Shown here piece by piece: positions 33,793 through 42,152 of a stretch of DNA of 64,000 nucleotides; position 1 is the stretch's first letter, and every line of letters begins with the position of its first letter. Made by a program: the position numbers and the translations under genes. This DNA is from Agathobaculum ammoniilyticum (GTDB taxonomy: Bacteria; Bacillota; Clostridia; Oscillospirales; Butyricicoccaceae): NCBI RefSeq assembly GCF_025567315.1, contig NZ_JAOQJE010000014.1, forward strand, positions 1-64,000, read 5' to 3'. The notes below the pieces were generated by a model. It worked only from the letters and a program-made list of their open reading frames with translations, ran no database searches and was not told the DNA's origin.

Positions 33793-36162
33793 TTACGGTT
33801 TGACCTCTTCCATGACGAAGCATTCAATTACGTCATTTTCCTTGATGTCGTTATAGTTTTCGATGCTCATGCCGCATTCATACCCGGAAGCAACTTCCTT
33901 GACGTCGTCCTTGAAGCGCTTGAGGGTGTTCAGATGGCCCTCGTGGAATACGATGCCGTCACGCACCACACGCACCTCAGCGTTGCGCTGGATCTTGCCA
34001 TCCTGCACATAGCAGCCCGCAACAGCGCCCGCGCCCGTAATCTTGAACACCTGGCGCACCTCGGCATGGCCGAGCACGACTTCCTTGAACTTGGGTTCGA
34101 GCATGCCCTTCATGGCCTGCTCCATCTCCTCGATCGCGTCGTAAATAACGCGGTACATGCGCATATCCACGCCCTGCTGCGCGGCGGAATCGGTTGCCGT
34201 GCGATCCGGACGCACGTTGAAGCCGACGATGATCGCGCCGGACGCCGCGGCCAGCATCACGTCGGACTCGTTGATCGCGCCGACCGCGCCGTGGATAACC
34301 TTGACGCGGACCTCGTCGTTCGACAGCTTCTCCAGCGACGAGCGGATCGCCTCGACCGAGCCCTGCACGTCAGCCTTGACGATGATGTTCAGCTCCTTCA
34401 TCTCGCCCTCCTGGATGGAGGCGAACAGGTTGTCGAGCGTGACCTTATGGAACTGCTTGTTGCGTTCTTCCTTTTCCTTATCCTTACGCTGCTCGACCAA
34501 CTCACGCGCCATCTTCTCGTCGTCCACCGCATCGAAGATATCACCCGCGCCCGGCACCTCGGCCAGACCGATGATCTCGACCGGCACGGACGGGCCGGCC
34601 TCCTGAATCCGCTTCCCGTCGTCGTTGGTCATGGCGCGCACACGGCCGACCGCCTTACCCGCGATGACCGTATCGCCCGTGTGCAACGTGCCGTTCTGTA
34701 CAAGCAACGTTGCGACCGGACCGCGGCCCTTGTCGAGCTTGGCTTCGATGACCGTGCCGTGCGCTTTGCGGTTGGGGTTGGCCTTGAGATCCGCGACCTC
34801 CGCGGTCAGAAGCACCATCTCGAGCAGGTTCTCGATGCCCTGGCCGAACTTGGCCGAAATATTGCACACGATCGTATCGCCGCCCCACTCCTCAGGTACG
34901 ATCTCATATTCGGTGAGCTGCTGGAGTACACGGTCCGGATTGGCGCCCTGCTTATCGATCTTGTTGACCGCCACGATGATCGGCACATTCGCCGCCTTGG
35001 CGTGGTTGATCGCCTCGATGGTCTGCGGCATCACGCCGTCGTCCGCCGCCACGACCAGAATGGCGATATCGGTTACCTGCGCGCCGCGGGCGCGCATGGA
35101 GGTGAACGCCGCGTGGCCCGGGGTGTCCAGGAAGGTGATCGGCTTGCCGTCCACCGCGACACGGTACGCGCCGATATGCTGGGTGATGCCGCCGGCCTCG
35201 CCCTCAGTCACCTTGGTCTTGCGGATGGCGTCGAGCAGCGAGGTCTTGCCGTGGTCAACGTGACCCATCACGACCACAACCGGATCGCGCGGCACGAGAT
35301 CCTCCTCGCGGTCCTCGCTCTCGTCAAACAGTCGCTCCTCGATGGTAATATGGACCTCTTTTTCGACCTTGCAGCCCATTTCCTCCGCCACGATCGCCGC
35401 GGTGTCAAAGTCGATAATCTCCGAAATAGATGCCATCACGCCCAGCTTGATCAGACCCTTGATTACATCCGCCGCGGTGCGCTTCATGCGGCTGGCCAGC
35501 TCGCCGACCGAGATCTCATCCGGTATCATAACCTTGACCGGTATCTTCTTGAGAGCCGCCATCTGCTGCTGGCGCTGGAGGCGCTTCATCTTCTCCTGCT
35601 CCTCCTGCCGGCGCTTATTGCCGAACGGCTTGGCGCGCTGGTCAGCCTTTTTGGTCAGCTTCTGCTTCTTCTGGCCGCGGGACTCCATACGCTCCGCCTT
35701 GGCATCCACCAGCTTGTCGATACGCTCGTCATATTTATCCAGGTTGACGTCTCCCGCGCCGCGGGTATCGATGCGGTGTACCTGCTTGACCTTGGTCGAA
35801 GCAGCGGGCGCGGCCTTGCTTTCCTCTTTCTTTCCTGCCTCCGGCTTGGCAGACACCGGCTGCTGGGCTGCCTGCGGCTGTCTGGCGAGCTTCTCCTCCG
35901 CTTTCGGCCGGTCGCCGGACGGGGCTGCGGCGGTCTGCCGCGCCGCCATCTGCGCGTTCAGGGTCTCCTCCATGTTGTTTACCTGATGGTGCTGCGTCAT
36001 ATACTCGAAAATGACGGACAGCTCCTGATCGCTCAGCACCTGCATATGGTTTTTCGGGGTGGTGCAGTATTGGGTCAGGATCTCGGTAATCTCCTTTGTG
36101 GCGGCGCCAAAATCCTTTGCAACCTCATGCACCCGATATTTATTCTCTATTGCCATGGGCAA
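33793..36162 (-). CDS. infB: Translation initiation factor IF-2
   Basis: A 789-residue GTPase that brings initiator tRNA to the ribosome. An N-terminal helical domain (about 1-55) is followed by a charged, low-complexity linker to ~200. The G domain has GHVDHGKTSLLDAI near 303, DTPGHAAFTSMRARG and VNKIDK; the C-terminal C1 and C2 domains include VLGHAEVRQVFKI and a CYVQDGKI segment. The size matches short-linker Clostridia IF-2. The ATG follows AGGAGG. It lies between ylxQ and rbfA, with a hairpin-rich 189-base spacer upstream. Confidence 0.97.
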   Translation of the reverse strand: MPMAIENKYRVHEVAKDFGAATKEITEILTQYCTTPKNHMQVLSDQELSVIFEYMTQHHQVNNMEETLNAQMAARQTAAAPSGDRPKAEEKLARQPQAAQQPVSAKPEAGKKEESKAAPAASTKVKQVHRIDTRGAGDVNLDKYDERIDKLVDAKAERMESRGQKKQKLTKKADQRAKPFGNKRRQEEQEKMKRLQRQQQMAALKKIPVKVMIPDEISVGELASRMKRTAADVIKGLIKLGVMASISEIIDFDTAAIVAEEMGCKVEKEVHITIEERLFDESEDREEDLVPRDPVVVVMGHVDHGKTSLLDAIRKTKVTEGEAGGITQHIGAYRVAVDGKPITFLDTPGHAAFTSMRARGAQVTDIAILVVAADDGVMPQTIEAINHAKAANVPIIVAVNKIDKQGANPDRVLQQLTEYEIVPEEWGGDTIVCNISAKFGQGIENLLEMVLLTAEVADLKANPNRKAHGTVIEAKLDKGRGPVATLLVQNGTLHTGDTVIAGKAVGRVRAMTNDDGKRIQEAGPSVPVEIIGLAEVPGAGDIFDAVDDEKMARELVEQRKDKEKEERNKQFHKVTLDNLFASIQEGEMKELNIIVKADVQGSVEAIRSSLEKLSNDEVRVKVIHGAVGAINESDVMLAAASGAIIVGFNVRPDRTATDSAAQQGVDMRMYRVIYDAIEEMEQAMKGMLEPKFKEVVLGHAEVRQVFKITGAGAVAGCYVQDGKIQRNAEVRVVRDGIVFHEGHLNTLKRFKDDVKEVASGYECGMSIENYNDIKENDVIECFVMEEVKP

Positions 36163-36184
36163 CTCCTCCTAAAAGAAATTTCGG

Positions 36185-36349
36185 TTGAAAACACGTTTTC
36201 AATCGAGTAAGATGTGCCGCGCATGGCGCGAACACCTCTTATGCGCTGTTTTACGCGCCGCCACACGGCACACAAAACAGCTTTCTGATATCAAAATCGT
36301 GATACAGGCTCCCGATTTTGATGGCAAACGCCGCTTTGCGGGGGTTGCC
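36185..36349. repeat. Hairpin-rich spacer after ylxQ (block E, related to the ribosomal spacer family)
   Basis: Four hairpins in succession: ttgaaaac/gttttcaa (36185-36202), gctgtttt/aaaacagc (36245-36282), atcaaaatcg/cgattttgat (36290-36322), and ggcaa-cgc / gcg-ttgcc (36323-36349). The last ends two bases before the ylxQ stop codon. The atcaaaa hairpin matches hairpin 1 of block A. No T run follows, so it does not look like a terminator. Confidence 0.5.
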
Positions 36350-36351
36350 TA

Positions 36352-36837
36352 TTAGAATACGCGCTTTGCGCGTGGGCTTTTGTTCGCTTTGCGCGGGGCG
36401 CTGCCTGCGCGGCGCGGCGGCTGCGCCGCCTGAGACTGCGAGGCGCGGGGCTTCTTTTTGCCCCGGCGCGACTGGATGCGCGCGTTTTTTTCCGCAAGCT
36501 GCGCGGATACGTCCGCATAGCCGCTGTCCTGCGCCGCGAGCCGCTGCACCGCCGCGGACGCCAGGCCGATATCGGTCACTGCGCATACCGCGCAGCCGCC
36601 CTTGCCGATCGCAGCGCCCAGCGTCTGCTTATCCACCGGCAGGACGAGAAACGGTACGTTTGCGCGTTCGGCATAAAACGCGGCCTTCTTCGCCGTACTC
36701 TCGCCGGCATCTGATGCAGCCATCACGCAGCGGGCCTTTTTCTCCATGCAGGCCTCGCGCACCAGCTCGTCGCCGAACGCCAGCTTGCCGGCGCGCCGCG
36801 CCAGCCCCAGCATCCGGAGGACGGGATCATTCATCAT
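36352..36837 (-). CDS. ylxQ: L7Ae-family RNA-binding protein (YlxQ-like) with a basic tail
   Basis: A 161-residue protein. Residues 1-~100 form the L7Ae/L30e/S12e/Gadd45 fold: LRMLGLARRAGKLAFGDELV, MAASDAGESTAKKA and PVDKQTLGAAIGKGGCAVCAV, which bind kink-turn RNA. The last ~50 residues are strongly basic (SRRGKKKPRA, PRKANKSPRAKRVF) and not part of the normal ~100-residue YlxQ. Two ATGs (36837, 36834) follow GGAGGAGG; the first is used. It overlaps ylxR by 11 bases. YlxQ is a k-turn binder of unclear role encoded in nusA-infB operons. Confidence 0.85.
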   Translation of the reverse strand: MMNDPVLRMLGLARRAGKLAFGDELVREACMEKKARCVMAASDAGESTAKKAAFYAERANVPFLVLPVDKQTLGAAIGKGGCAVCAVTDIGLASAAVQRLAAQDSGYADVSAQLAEKNARIQSRRGKKKPRASQSQAAQPPRRAGSAPRKANKSPRAKRVF

Positions 36838-37105
36838 GCGCGCCCTCCTCCATCTGCTTTTCCAGCGCGCTGTACACGTCCTCCGGCACCTCGACCGAAA
36901 GCGCACGTTCGATCGCGCGGCTCTTGCGCGCTTTTTTCAGGCACTCCGGCCTGCTGCACAGATAGGCGCCGCGCCCCGGCGCTTTCCCCCTGAAGTCCAG
37001 CGAAAGCGCACCCTCCGGTGAACGCACCACGCGGATCAGCTCGCGCTTGGGAAACATTTCGCGGCAGCCGAGGCATTGCCGCATGGGAACCTTTTTCTGT
37101 ACCAT
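36827..37105 (-). CDS. ylxR: YlxR-family RNA-binding protein (RNase P modulator)
   Basis: A 92-residue protein of the YlxR/DUF448 family, named RnpM in B. subtilis after its binding to RNase P RNA. It has MRQCLGCREMFPKRELIRVV and GKAPGRGAYLCSRPECLKKA, the conserved C-GC/RGAYLC pattern. The start at 37105 gives MVQKKVPMRQC, the family N-terminus, though its ribosome binding site is weak (GGGGGTG); an ATG at 37084 is possible. It lies between nusA and ylxQ as in most Firmicutes. Confidence 0.93.
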   Translation of the reverse strand: MVQKKVPMRQCLGCREMFPKRELIRVVRSPEGALSLDFRGKAPGRGAYLCSRPECLKKARKSRAIERALSVEVPEDVYSALEKQMEEGAHDE

Positions 37106-37127
37106 ATTCTGCCGCACCCCCGTTTTG

Positions 37128-38192
37128 TTATTCGCCCTGTGATTCCGGAGCGATGTCAATTTTGCAGCCGGTCAGCTTGGCGGCAAGGCGGGCGTTCTGC
37201 CCCTCCTTGCCGATGGCGAGCGAAAGCTGGTCGTCCGGTACAATCACGCGGCAGGACTTGTTGTCCGCCTGCACAGACGCGGAGATCACGTCAGCGGGGG
37301 CGAGCGCTGCGGAAACGAACTGCGCCGTATCCTCACTCCACTTGATGATATCGATTTTTTCACCGTTCAGCTCGCCGGTGATGTTGGCGACGCGCGCGCC
37401 GCGCGTACCCACGCATGCGCCGATCGGATCGACGTTCTCGTCGTGCGATGTAACCGCGATCTTGGTGCGGTTGCCCGCTTCACGCGCGATCGACTTGACC
37501 TCAACCACGCCGGAATGGATTTCCGGCACCTCAAGCTCAAACAGGCGCTTGACCAGGCCCGGGTGCGTGCGCGATACCACGACCTGCGGACCGCGCGTGC
37601 CGCGGCGCACTTCGATCAGGTATACCTTGACGCGCTGCCCTTCGGCAAGCTGCTCCCCGCGCACCTGCTCAGAAGCGGCTAGGACTGCTTCGCTCTTTTC
37701 GCCGCCCGAAACCACGTCCAGATACGCGTTGCCCGAGCGGGGGTCGATACGGGCGATCACGCCGGTCAGGATCTCATGCTCCTTGCTCTCAAACTCCGAG
37801 ATCACCATGCCGCGCTCCGCTTCACGGATGCCCTGGATAATGACCTGCTTGGCGGTCTGCGCCGCGATGCGGCCGAACGACTTGGTCGGGATGTCAATAT
37901 CTATGATATCGCCCACCATGGGATTGTTCTTATACTCGGCCGCCTCCTCGAGTGTGATCTCCTCATACGGCTCATAGAGGTCCTCCGCCTTGACGACCGT
38001 TTTGCGCACATACATGCGGATGGTCTTTTTATCCCGATCCGGTTCAACGAACACATTGTCCGTCATCCCGTCGTTGTCGCGCTTGTAAGCAGTAATCAAA
38101 GCCTGGCCCACGCGGTCGAGCATGTAATCGACCGGTATCCCCTTTTCCTTTTCGAGCTGCTCCAGCGCGTCAAAAAATTCTGCGTTCACCAT
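37128..38192 (-). CDS. nusA: Transcription termination/antitermination factor NusA
   Basis: A 354-residue RNA polymerase-binding factor that controls pausing and termination. The N-terminal polymerase-binding domain (1-~125) starts NAEFFDALEQLEKEKGIP; an S1 domain follows (HEILTGVIARIDPRSGNAYLDV), then two KH domains (VDPIGACVGTRGARVANI and LAIGKEGQNARLAAKLTG). No C-terminal acidic repeats are present, as usual in Firmicutes. It follows rimP by 18 bases. NusA autoregulation of this operon is known in other bacteria and would act on the rimP leader. Confidence 0.97.
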   Translation of the reverse strand: MVNAEFFDALEQLEKEKGIPVDYMLDRVGQALITAYKRDNDGMTDNVFVEPDRDKKTIRMYVRKTVVKAEDLYEPYEEITLEEAAEYKNNPMVGDIIDIDIPTKSFGRIAAQTAKQVIIQGIREAERGMVISEFESKEHEILTGVIARIDPRSGNAYLDVVSGGEKSEAVLAASEQVRGEQLAEGQRVKVYLIEVRRGTRGPQVVVSRTHPGLVKRLFELEVPEIHSGVVEVKSIAREAGNRTKIAVTSHDENVDPIGACVGTRGARVANITGELNGEKIDIIKWSEDTAQFVSAALAPADVISASVQADNKSCRVIVPDDQLSLAIGKEGQNARLAAKLTGCKIDIAPESQGE

Positions 38193-38210
38193 TTTTTCCG
38201 GTTCATCTCC

Positions 38211-38675
38211 TTAAATTTCAACCGCAAGTCGCACCGCGGCTATATCTTTGGGTTCATAAACAGTCTGCTGCCCGCCGCTCTCCAGCGTCACGCAGCCGTT
38301 ATCATAGGCAACGAGGGTGCCTTCCGTCTGCTTTGCGCCGTTTACAGGCTTATAAAAGCCGAGTTCGACCGGATGGCCGATAAACGCCGCGAAATGCTCC
38401 GGCCGCTTGAGTCGTCTCGACAACCCCGCCGAGGAAACGCACAGCGTATAGGACGGCATATCGTCGAATTCCTTTTCATCCAGCATGGGGTCGAGCGCGC
38501 GCGAAACCTGCTCGCACTGGTCGATCTGCACGCCCTCCGGATGATCGACGGTCACGGTCAGCATATACCGGCCGCCCTCCTTTTCAAATTCCACGTCCCA
38601 CAGGGAAACGCCGGCCTGCTCGCACAAGGGCTTTACCAACTCTTCCACACGGGCGACGATCTGCTTTGCCTGCAA
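38211..38675 (-). CDS. rimP: Ribosome maturation factor RimP
   Basis: A 154-residue 30S assembly factor, the first gene of the operon. It has VEELVKPLCEQAGVSLWDVEFEKEGGRYMLTV, the DQCEQVSRALDPML segment and YTLCVSSAGLSRRLKRPEHF, followed by the C-terminal SH3-like domain. The start is taken as TTG at 38675 because AAAGGAGG stands seven bases upstream and LQAKQIVARVEELV aligns with RimP N-termini. A longer frame would start inside the leader hairpin region, and would include the ribosome binding site in the coding region. Confidence 0.9.
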   Translation of the reverse strand: MQAKQIVARVEELVKPLCEQAGVSLWDVEFEKEGGRYMLTVTVDHPEGVQIDQCEQVSRALDPMLDEKEFDDMPSYTLCVSSAGLSRRLKRPEHFAAFIGHPVELGFYKPVNGAKQTEGTLVAYDNGCVTLESGGQQTVYEPKDIAAVRLAVEI

Positions 38676-38711
38676 AGCCGTCCCTCCTTTTCCGATTTCT
38701 CTCAAGCAAAG

Positions 38712-38741
38712 CGTAAGGAGTGGCTTTCGCCACTCCTTACG
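38712..38741 (-). promoter_or_regulatory. Leader hairpin of the rimP-nusA operon
   Basis: Perfect 13-bp stem cgtaaggagtggc / gccactccttacg with loop tttc, about 17 bases after the predicted transcription start and 36 before the rimP TTG. Only CTTTG follows it on the minus strand, too weak for a clear terminator; an attenuator or protein-binding site is possible. Confidence 0.6.
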
Positions 38742-38764
38742 GTTACTTCTTACTTAACGACAGT

Positions 38765-38793
38765 AGTATAGCACGAAATCCCGCACATTGCAA
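38765..38793 (-). promoter_or_regulatory. Promoter of the rimP-nusA-infB operon
   Basis: Minus-strand TTGCAA (38793-38788), 17-base spacer, TATACT (38770-38765), in the only spacer upstream of rimP. Confidence 0.7.
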
Positions 38794-38861
38794 GGGGTTT
38801 CTGTGTTTTTCTTTTCTGTTTGAAGATATTTCGGCGATACATTCCGCACGAAAGCAAAAAG

Positions 38862-38902
38862 AAAAAGGTTATCCAGTAAGCACGCTACTGGATAACCTTT
38901 TT
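38862..38902 (-). terminator. Terminator after rplQ, end of the ribosomal supercluster
   Basis: Perfect 17-bp stem (38862-38878 with 38886-38902) with five A and five T at its ends, 34 bases past the rplQ stop. Confidence 0.92.
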
Positions 38903-38936
38903 GCGTCATCTTCCTGCTTCCAAGTGAGCCGTTATC

Positions 38937-39281
38937 TTACTTAACCAGCTCGATGATCGCCATTTCCGCTGCGTCGCCGCGGCGCGGGCCGGTCTTGATG
39001 ATGCGGGTGTAACCGCCGTTACGGCTTGCATACTCCGGCGCGATTTCAGAGAACAGCTTTGCAACAACAGCTTCCTTGGTGATGAAAGCCATCGCCTGAC
39101 GGCGGGAAGCGAGCGTGTTCTTCTTGCCGAGAGTAATCATCTTTTCGGTCAGCGGGCCGACTTCCTTGGCGCGGGCAACGGTGGTCTCGACCCTGCCGTT
39201 TTCCAGCAGATAGGTCACCATCGCGCGCAGCATGGCCATACGGTGATCGGTAGGACGGCCGAGCTTGCGATTGTTAGCCAT
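38937..39281 (-). CDS. rplQ: 50S ribosomal protein L17
   Basis: A 114-residue protein with the family start RKLGRPTDHRMAMLRAMVTYLLENGRVETT and ARAKEVGPLTEKMITLGK. Bacterial L17 binds 23S rRNA near the exit tunnel. It is the last gene of the alpha-type group, 70 bases after rpoA; a simple GC hairpin lies in that gap. It is directly followed by the strong terminator at 38862-38902. Confidence 0.98.
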   Translation of the reverse strand: MANNRKLGRPTDHRMAMLRAMVTYLLENGRVETTVARAKEVGPLTEKMITLGKKNTLASRRQAMAFITKEAVVAKLFSEIAPEYASRNGGYTRIIKTGPRRGDAAEMAIIELVK

Positions 39282-39351
39282 TCGTGTTTACCTCCAAAAT
39301 AAAGTAAAGGCGGCGGCGCGGCTTTTCGTGCCGCCGCATTATCGGTCTTTC

Positions 39352-40299
39352 TTATTCGTCGGACTTGGCAAGCGACAGGCCCATGGCCTCCAGCTTGCCG
39401 ATGACCTCTTCCAGCGATTTGCGGCCCAGGTTGCGGACCTTCATCATGTCCTCTTCCGAGGTGTTGATCAGATCCTCCACTGTGTTGATACCCGCGCGCT
39501 TGAGGCAGTTGAACGAGCGCACCGAGAAGTCAAGCTCCTCAATGGTCATCTCAAGCACCTTATCGTGCTGCGCTTCGGCCTTTTCAACAACCGTGGATTT
39601 GGAGCCGATCTCGTCGGACAGGTCGACGAACAGGTCGAGATGGTCTCGCAGCACCTTTGCGCCAAGCGAAACCGCGTCGCGCGCGGTGATGGTGCCGTCG
39701 GTCCAGATCTCGAGCGTAAGCTTATCATAGTCGGTCAGGTCGCGCACACGGGTGTTCTCCACCGTATAGTTGACCTTGTAAACTGGTGTGTAGATCGAAT
39801 CCACCGGAATGACGCCGATGGAGGTCTGGTGCTGCTTATTCTTCTCGGCCGGAACGTAGCCGCGGCCCGAAGTCAGCGTGATCTCCATGGACAGGCGCGC
39901 ATCGCTCATCAGGGTAGCGATGTGCAGGTCGGGATTGAGGATCTCGACCTCGCCGTCAGCGTGGATGTCGCCAGCCTTTACCTCGCCCTCGCCGGCGGCC
40001 TCGATGTAGACCGTCTTGGGGCCGTCGCAGTGCAGCTTGGCGATGATGCCCTTGATGTTCAGTACGATCTCGGTCACGTCTTCCTTAACGCCCGGGATGG
40101 TGGAGAACTCATGCTGCACGCCGGCGATCTTGATGCTCGACGCGGCCGTACCCGGCAGCGACGAAAGCAGAATGCGGCGCAGGGAGTTGCCCAGCGTGGT
40201 GCCATATCCGCGCTCCAGCGGTTCCACGACGAATTTGCCGTAAGAGCCGTCTTCAGCGAGCTGTTCACAGTCAATACGCGGCTTTTCGATTTCGATCAT
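39352..40299 (-). CDS. rpoA: RNA polymerase alpha subunit
   Basis: A 315-residue subunit. The N-terminal assembly domain contains VVEPLERGYGTTLGNSLRRILLSSLPG and GDIHADGEVEILNPD; the C-terminal domain (about 245-310) contains LDFSVRSFNCLKRAGINTVEDLI and KVRNLGRKSLEEVIGKLEAMGLSL, which bind UP-element DNA and activators. The gene lies between rpsD and rplQ, the standard order. No anomalies. Confidence 0.98.
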   Translation of the reverse strand: MIEIEKPRIDCEQLAEDGSYGKFVVEPLERGYGTTLGNSLRRILLSSLPGTAASSIKIAGVQHEFSTIPGVKEDVTEIVLNIKGIIAKLHCDGPKTVYIEAAGEGEVKAGDIHADGEVEILNPDLHIATLMSDARLSMEITLTSGRGYVPAEKNKQHQTSIGVIPVDSIYTPVYKVNYTVENTRVRDLTDYDKLTLEIWTDGTITARDAVSLGAKVLRDHLDLFVDLSDEIGSKSTVVEKAEAQHDKVLEMTIEELDFSVRSFNCLKRAGINTVEDLINTSEEDMMKVRNLGRKSLEEVIGKLEAMGLSLAKSDE

Positions 40300-40383
40300 T
40301 TGGTACCCTCCTTCACGTTGGTTGGAAACTCTAAGCGGAGCAGGCGGCGCAGGCGCCGCGCAGGCTCCAAAAGCGAGGGTCTG

Positions 40384-40977
40384 TTACTTCGAGTACAACT
40401 CGACGATGAGGTGCTCGGATACATCATAATCGATGTCATCACGCGCCGGCATCGAGGCGATCCTGCCCTCAAAGGAATCCTTGGCCTTGTCGATCCACTT
40501 GGGGCATTGCTTCTTGCCGTTCTCCTCCAGCAGGGTCTTGAACTTGGCGGAGCTGCGGGATTTCTCGCAGACCGCGACAACATCGCCCGGCTTGACCTGA
40601 TAGGACGGGATATTGACGCGCTTGCCATTTACGGTGAAGTGCGCATGGTTGACGAGCTGGCGCGCCTCGCGGCGGGTGTTCGCAAAGCCCATGCGGAATA
40701 CGACGTTGTCCAGGCGGCGCTCAAGCTCCTGAAGCAGGATCTCACCGGTGATGCCCTGCTTACGTTCGGCCTTCTCATAGTAAGCATGGAACTGCTTCTC
40801 GAGCACGCCATAGATGAATTTTACCTTCTGCTTCTCGTTGAGCTGCATGCCGTATTCGGACTGCTTGCGGCGGGACTGCTTGGGCTGGCGCTTGGTGGAC
40901 TTGGAGTAACCAAGTACCGCGGGGGAGAGACCAAGCGTCTTGCAGCGCTTGAGAACGGGCTGTGTATTCTTAGCCAT
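40384..40977 (-). CDS. rpsD: 30S ribosomal protein S4
   Basis: A 197-residue protein that starts 16S rRNA assembly and in many bacteria represses its own operon. It has SKRQPKQSRRKQSEYGMQLNEKQKVKFIYGVLEKQF and the S4 RNA-binding domain LERRLDNVVFRMGFANTRREARQLVNHAHFTVNGKRVNIPSY. The N-terminal zinc cysteines of some S4 proteins are absent, so this is the C-minus form. Within the alpha operon between rpsK and rpoA. Confidence 0.98.
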   Translation of the reverse strand: MAKNTQPVLKRCKTLGLSPAVLGYSKSTKRQPKQSRRKQSEYGMQLNEKQKVKFIYGVLEKQFHAYYEKAERKQGITGEILLQELERRLDNVVFRMGFANTRREARQLVNHAHFTVNGKRVNIPSYQVKPGDVVAVCEKSRSSAKFKTLLEENGKKQCPKWIDKAKDSFEGRIASMPARDDIDYDVSEHLIVELYSK

Positions 40978-40995
40978 TGATTGGTTTCCTCCTTA

Positions 40996-41403
40996 TTATA
41001 CTCTTCTGCGCTTGGGCGGACGGCAGCCATTGTGCGGGATCGGGGTCACGTCCTTAATCATGGTGACCTCAAGCCCCGCGGCCTGCAGCGCGCGGATCGC
41101 AGCCTCGCGGCCGGAACCCGGTCCCTTAACGTAAACCTCAACCGTCTTCAGGCCGTGCTCCATCGCGGCGGCCGCGGCGGTTTCAGCCGCGGTCTGCGCG
41201 GCGAACGGGGTGGACTTACGCGAGCCGCGGAAGCCCATTTCGCCAGAGGAAGCCCAGGAAATTGCGTTGCCGTTCAGGTCGGTAATGGTAACGATGGTGT
41301 TGTTGAAAGAGGAACGGATGTGAGCCGCGCCCTTTTCAATGTTCTTGCGCTCGCGGCGGCGCGTACGGGTCGCCGCGCCCTTTTTCTGCTGTACCTTAGC
41401 CAT
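40996..41403 (-). CDS. rpsK: 30S ribosomal protein S11
   Basis: A 135-residue protein of the 30S platform. It contains GAAHIRSSFNNTIVTITDLNGNAISWASSG, FRGSRKSTPFAAQTAAE and PGSGREAAIRALQAAGLEVTMIKDVTPIPHNGCRPPKRRRV, the canonical end. A Lys/Arg-rich N-terminus precedes the core. It is 16 bases after rpsM and 18 before rpsD. No anomalies. Confidence 0.98.
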   Translation of the reverse strand: MAKVQQKKGAATRTRRRERKNIEKGAAHIRSSFNNTIVTITDLNGNAISWASSGEMGFRGSRKSTPFAAQTAAETAAAAAMEHGLKTVEVYVKGPGSGREAAIRALQAAGLEVTMIKDVTPIPHNGCRPPKRRRV

Positions 41404-41419
41404 TTATACGTTCCCCTCC

Positions 41420-41788
41420 TTACTTCTTCTTGTTCGCAATGGTCTTCTTGGGACCCTTGCGGGTACGGGCGTTGGTCTTGGTGCGCTGGCCGCGTACCGG
41501 CAGGCCGCGGCGGTGGCGCAGGCCGCGGTAGCAGCCGATTTCAACCAAACGCTTGATATTCAGGCCGATCTCGCGGCGCAGGTCGCCCTCGACGTTGTAG
41601 TCGCGGTCGATTACTTCACGCAGCTTGGCGGCTTCTTCTTCGGTCAGGTCCTTGACGCGGGTATCGGGATTGATACCGGTCTTGGCAAGGATTTCGTTGG
41701 ACGTCTTGCGGCCAATGCCGAAGACGTAGGTCAGGCCGATCTCCACGCGCTTCTCGCGGGGAAGGTCAACACCGGCAATACGTGCCAT
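41420..41788 (-). CDS. rpsM: 30S ribosomal protein S13
   Basis: A 122-residue head protein contacting P-site tRNA and the 50S subunit. It begins ARIAGVDLPREKRVEIGLTYVFGIG and ends with GLPVRGQRTKTNARTRKGPKKT. The gene is separated from rpmJ by an unusually long 364-base spacer that holds the hairpin block A, instead of the short gap usual at this point of the operon. Confidence 0.98.
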   Translation of the reverse strand: MARIAGVDLPREKRVEIGLTYVFGIGRKTSNEILAKTGINPDTRVKDLTEEEAAKLREVIDRDYNVEGDLRREIGLNIKRLVEIGCYRGLRHRRGLPVRGQRTKTNARTRKGPKKTIANKKK

Positions 41789-41993
41789 ACTTTATAAAAC
41801 CTCCGATTTGTTTACACTGAGGCGTGTTGGCAAACACAGTGTAGGGACCGCCTCCGCCCCTGCAGCGCCGCGCGCCCGCGCGTGCTTGTCGTGTTCGCGT
41901 AAACCATCATCCCGCGCCATGACGCGCGGCAATTTATCTGGAAACGGTAGAAAAACCGCTTCACACATTCGCGCCGTCCGGCGCATGCAATCA

Positions 41994-42146
41994 GAAAACG
42001 GCCATGCCGTTTTCATCAAAAGCGCGAGCTTCGCCCGTGCTTTTGATTCCCCGACCCAGCGGCCTTGGGCCGCGCTGCTCGGGTATCGAAAACAAGTTTC
42101 TCCCGAACTTGTTTTCGTATATAGGGGACTTTTGAAGTCCCCTATA
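41994..42146. repeat. Five-hairpin spacer block A (after rpmJ)
   Basis: Five consecutive hairpins, given on the plus strand: h0 gaaaacggc/gccgttttc loop cat (41994-42014); h1 atcaaaagcgcg/cgtgcttttgat loop agcttcgcc (42015-42047); h2 in 42049-42084 beginning ccccgacccagc; h3 cgaaaacaagtt/aacttgttttcg (42087-42117); h4 tataggggactt/aagtcccctata loop ttg (42120-42146). It ends six bases before the rpmJ stop. The same order and loops recur in block B (55179-55330) with different but still paired stems. Each stem is perfect or nearly so; no T run follows. Confidence 0.8.
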
Positions 42147-42152
42147 AGATTT

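Noticed and set aside
41994..42146. Hairpin blocks A, B and C as intrinsic terminators
   Set aside because: No T run follows any stem on the minus strand, and essential ribosomal genes continue downstream.
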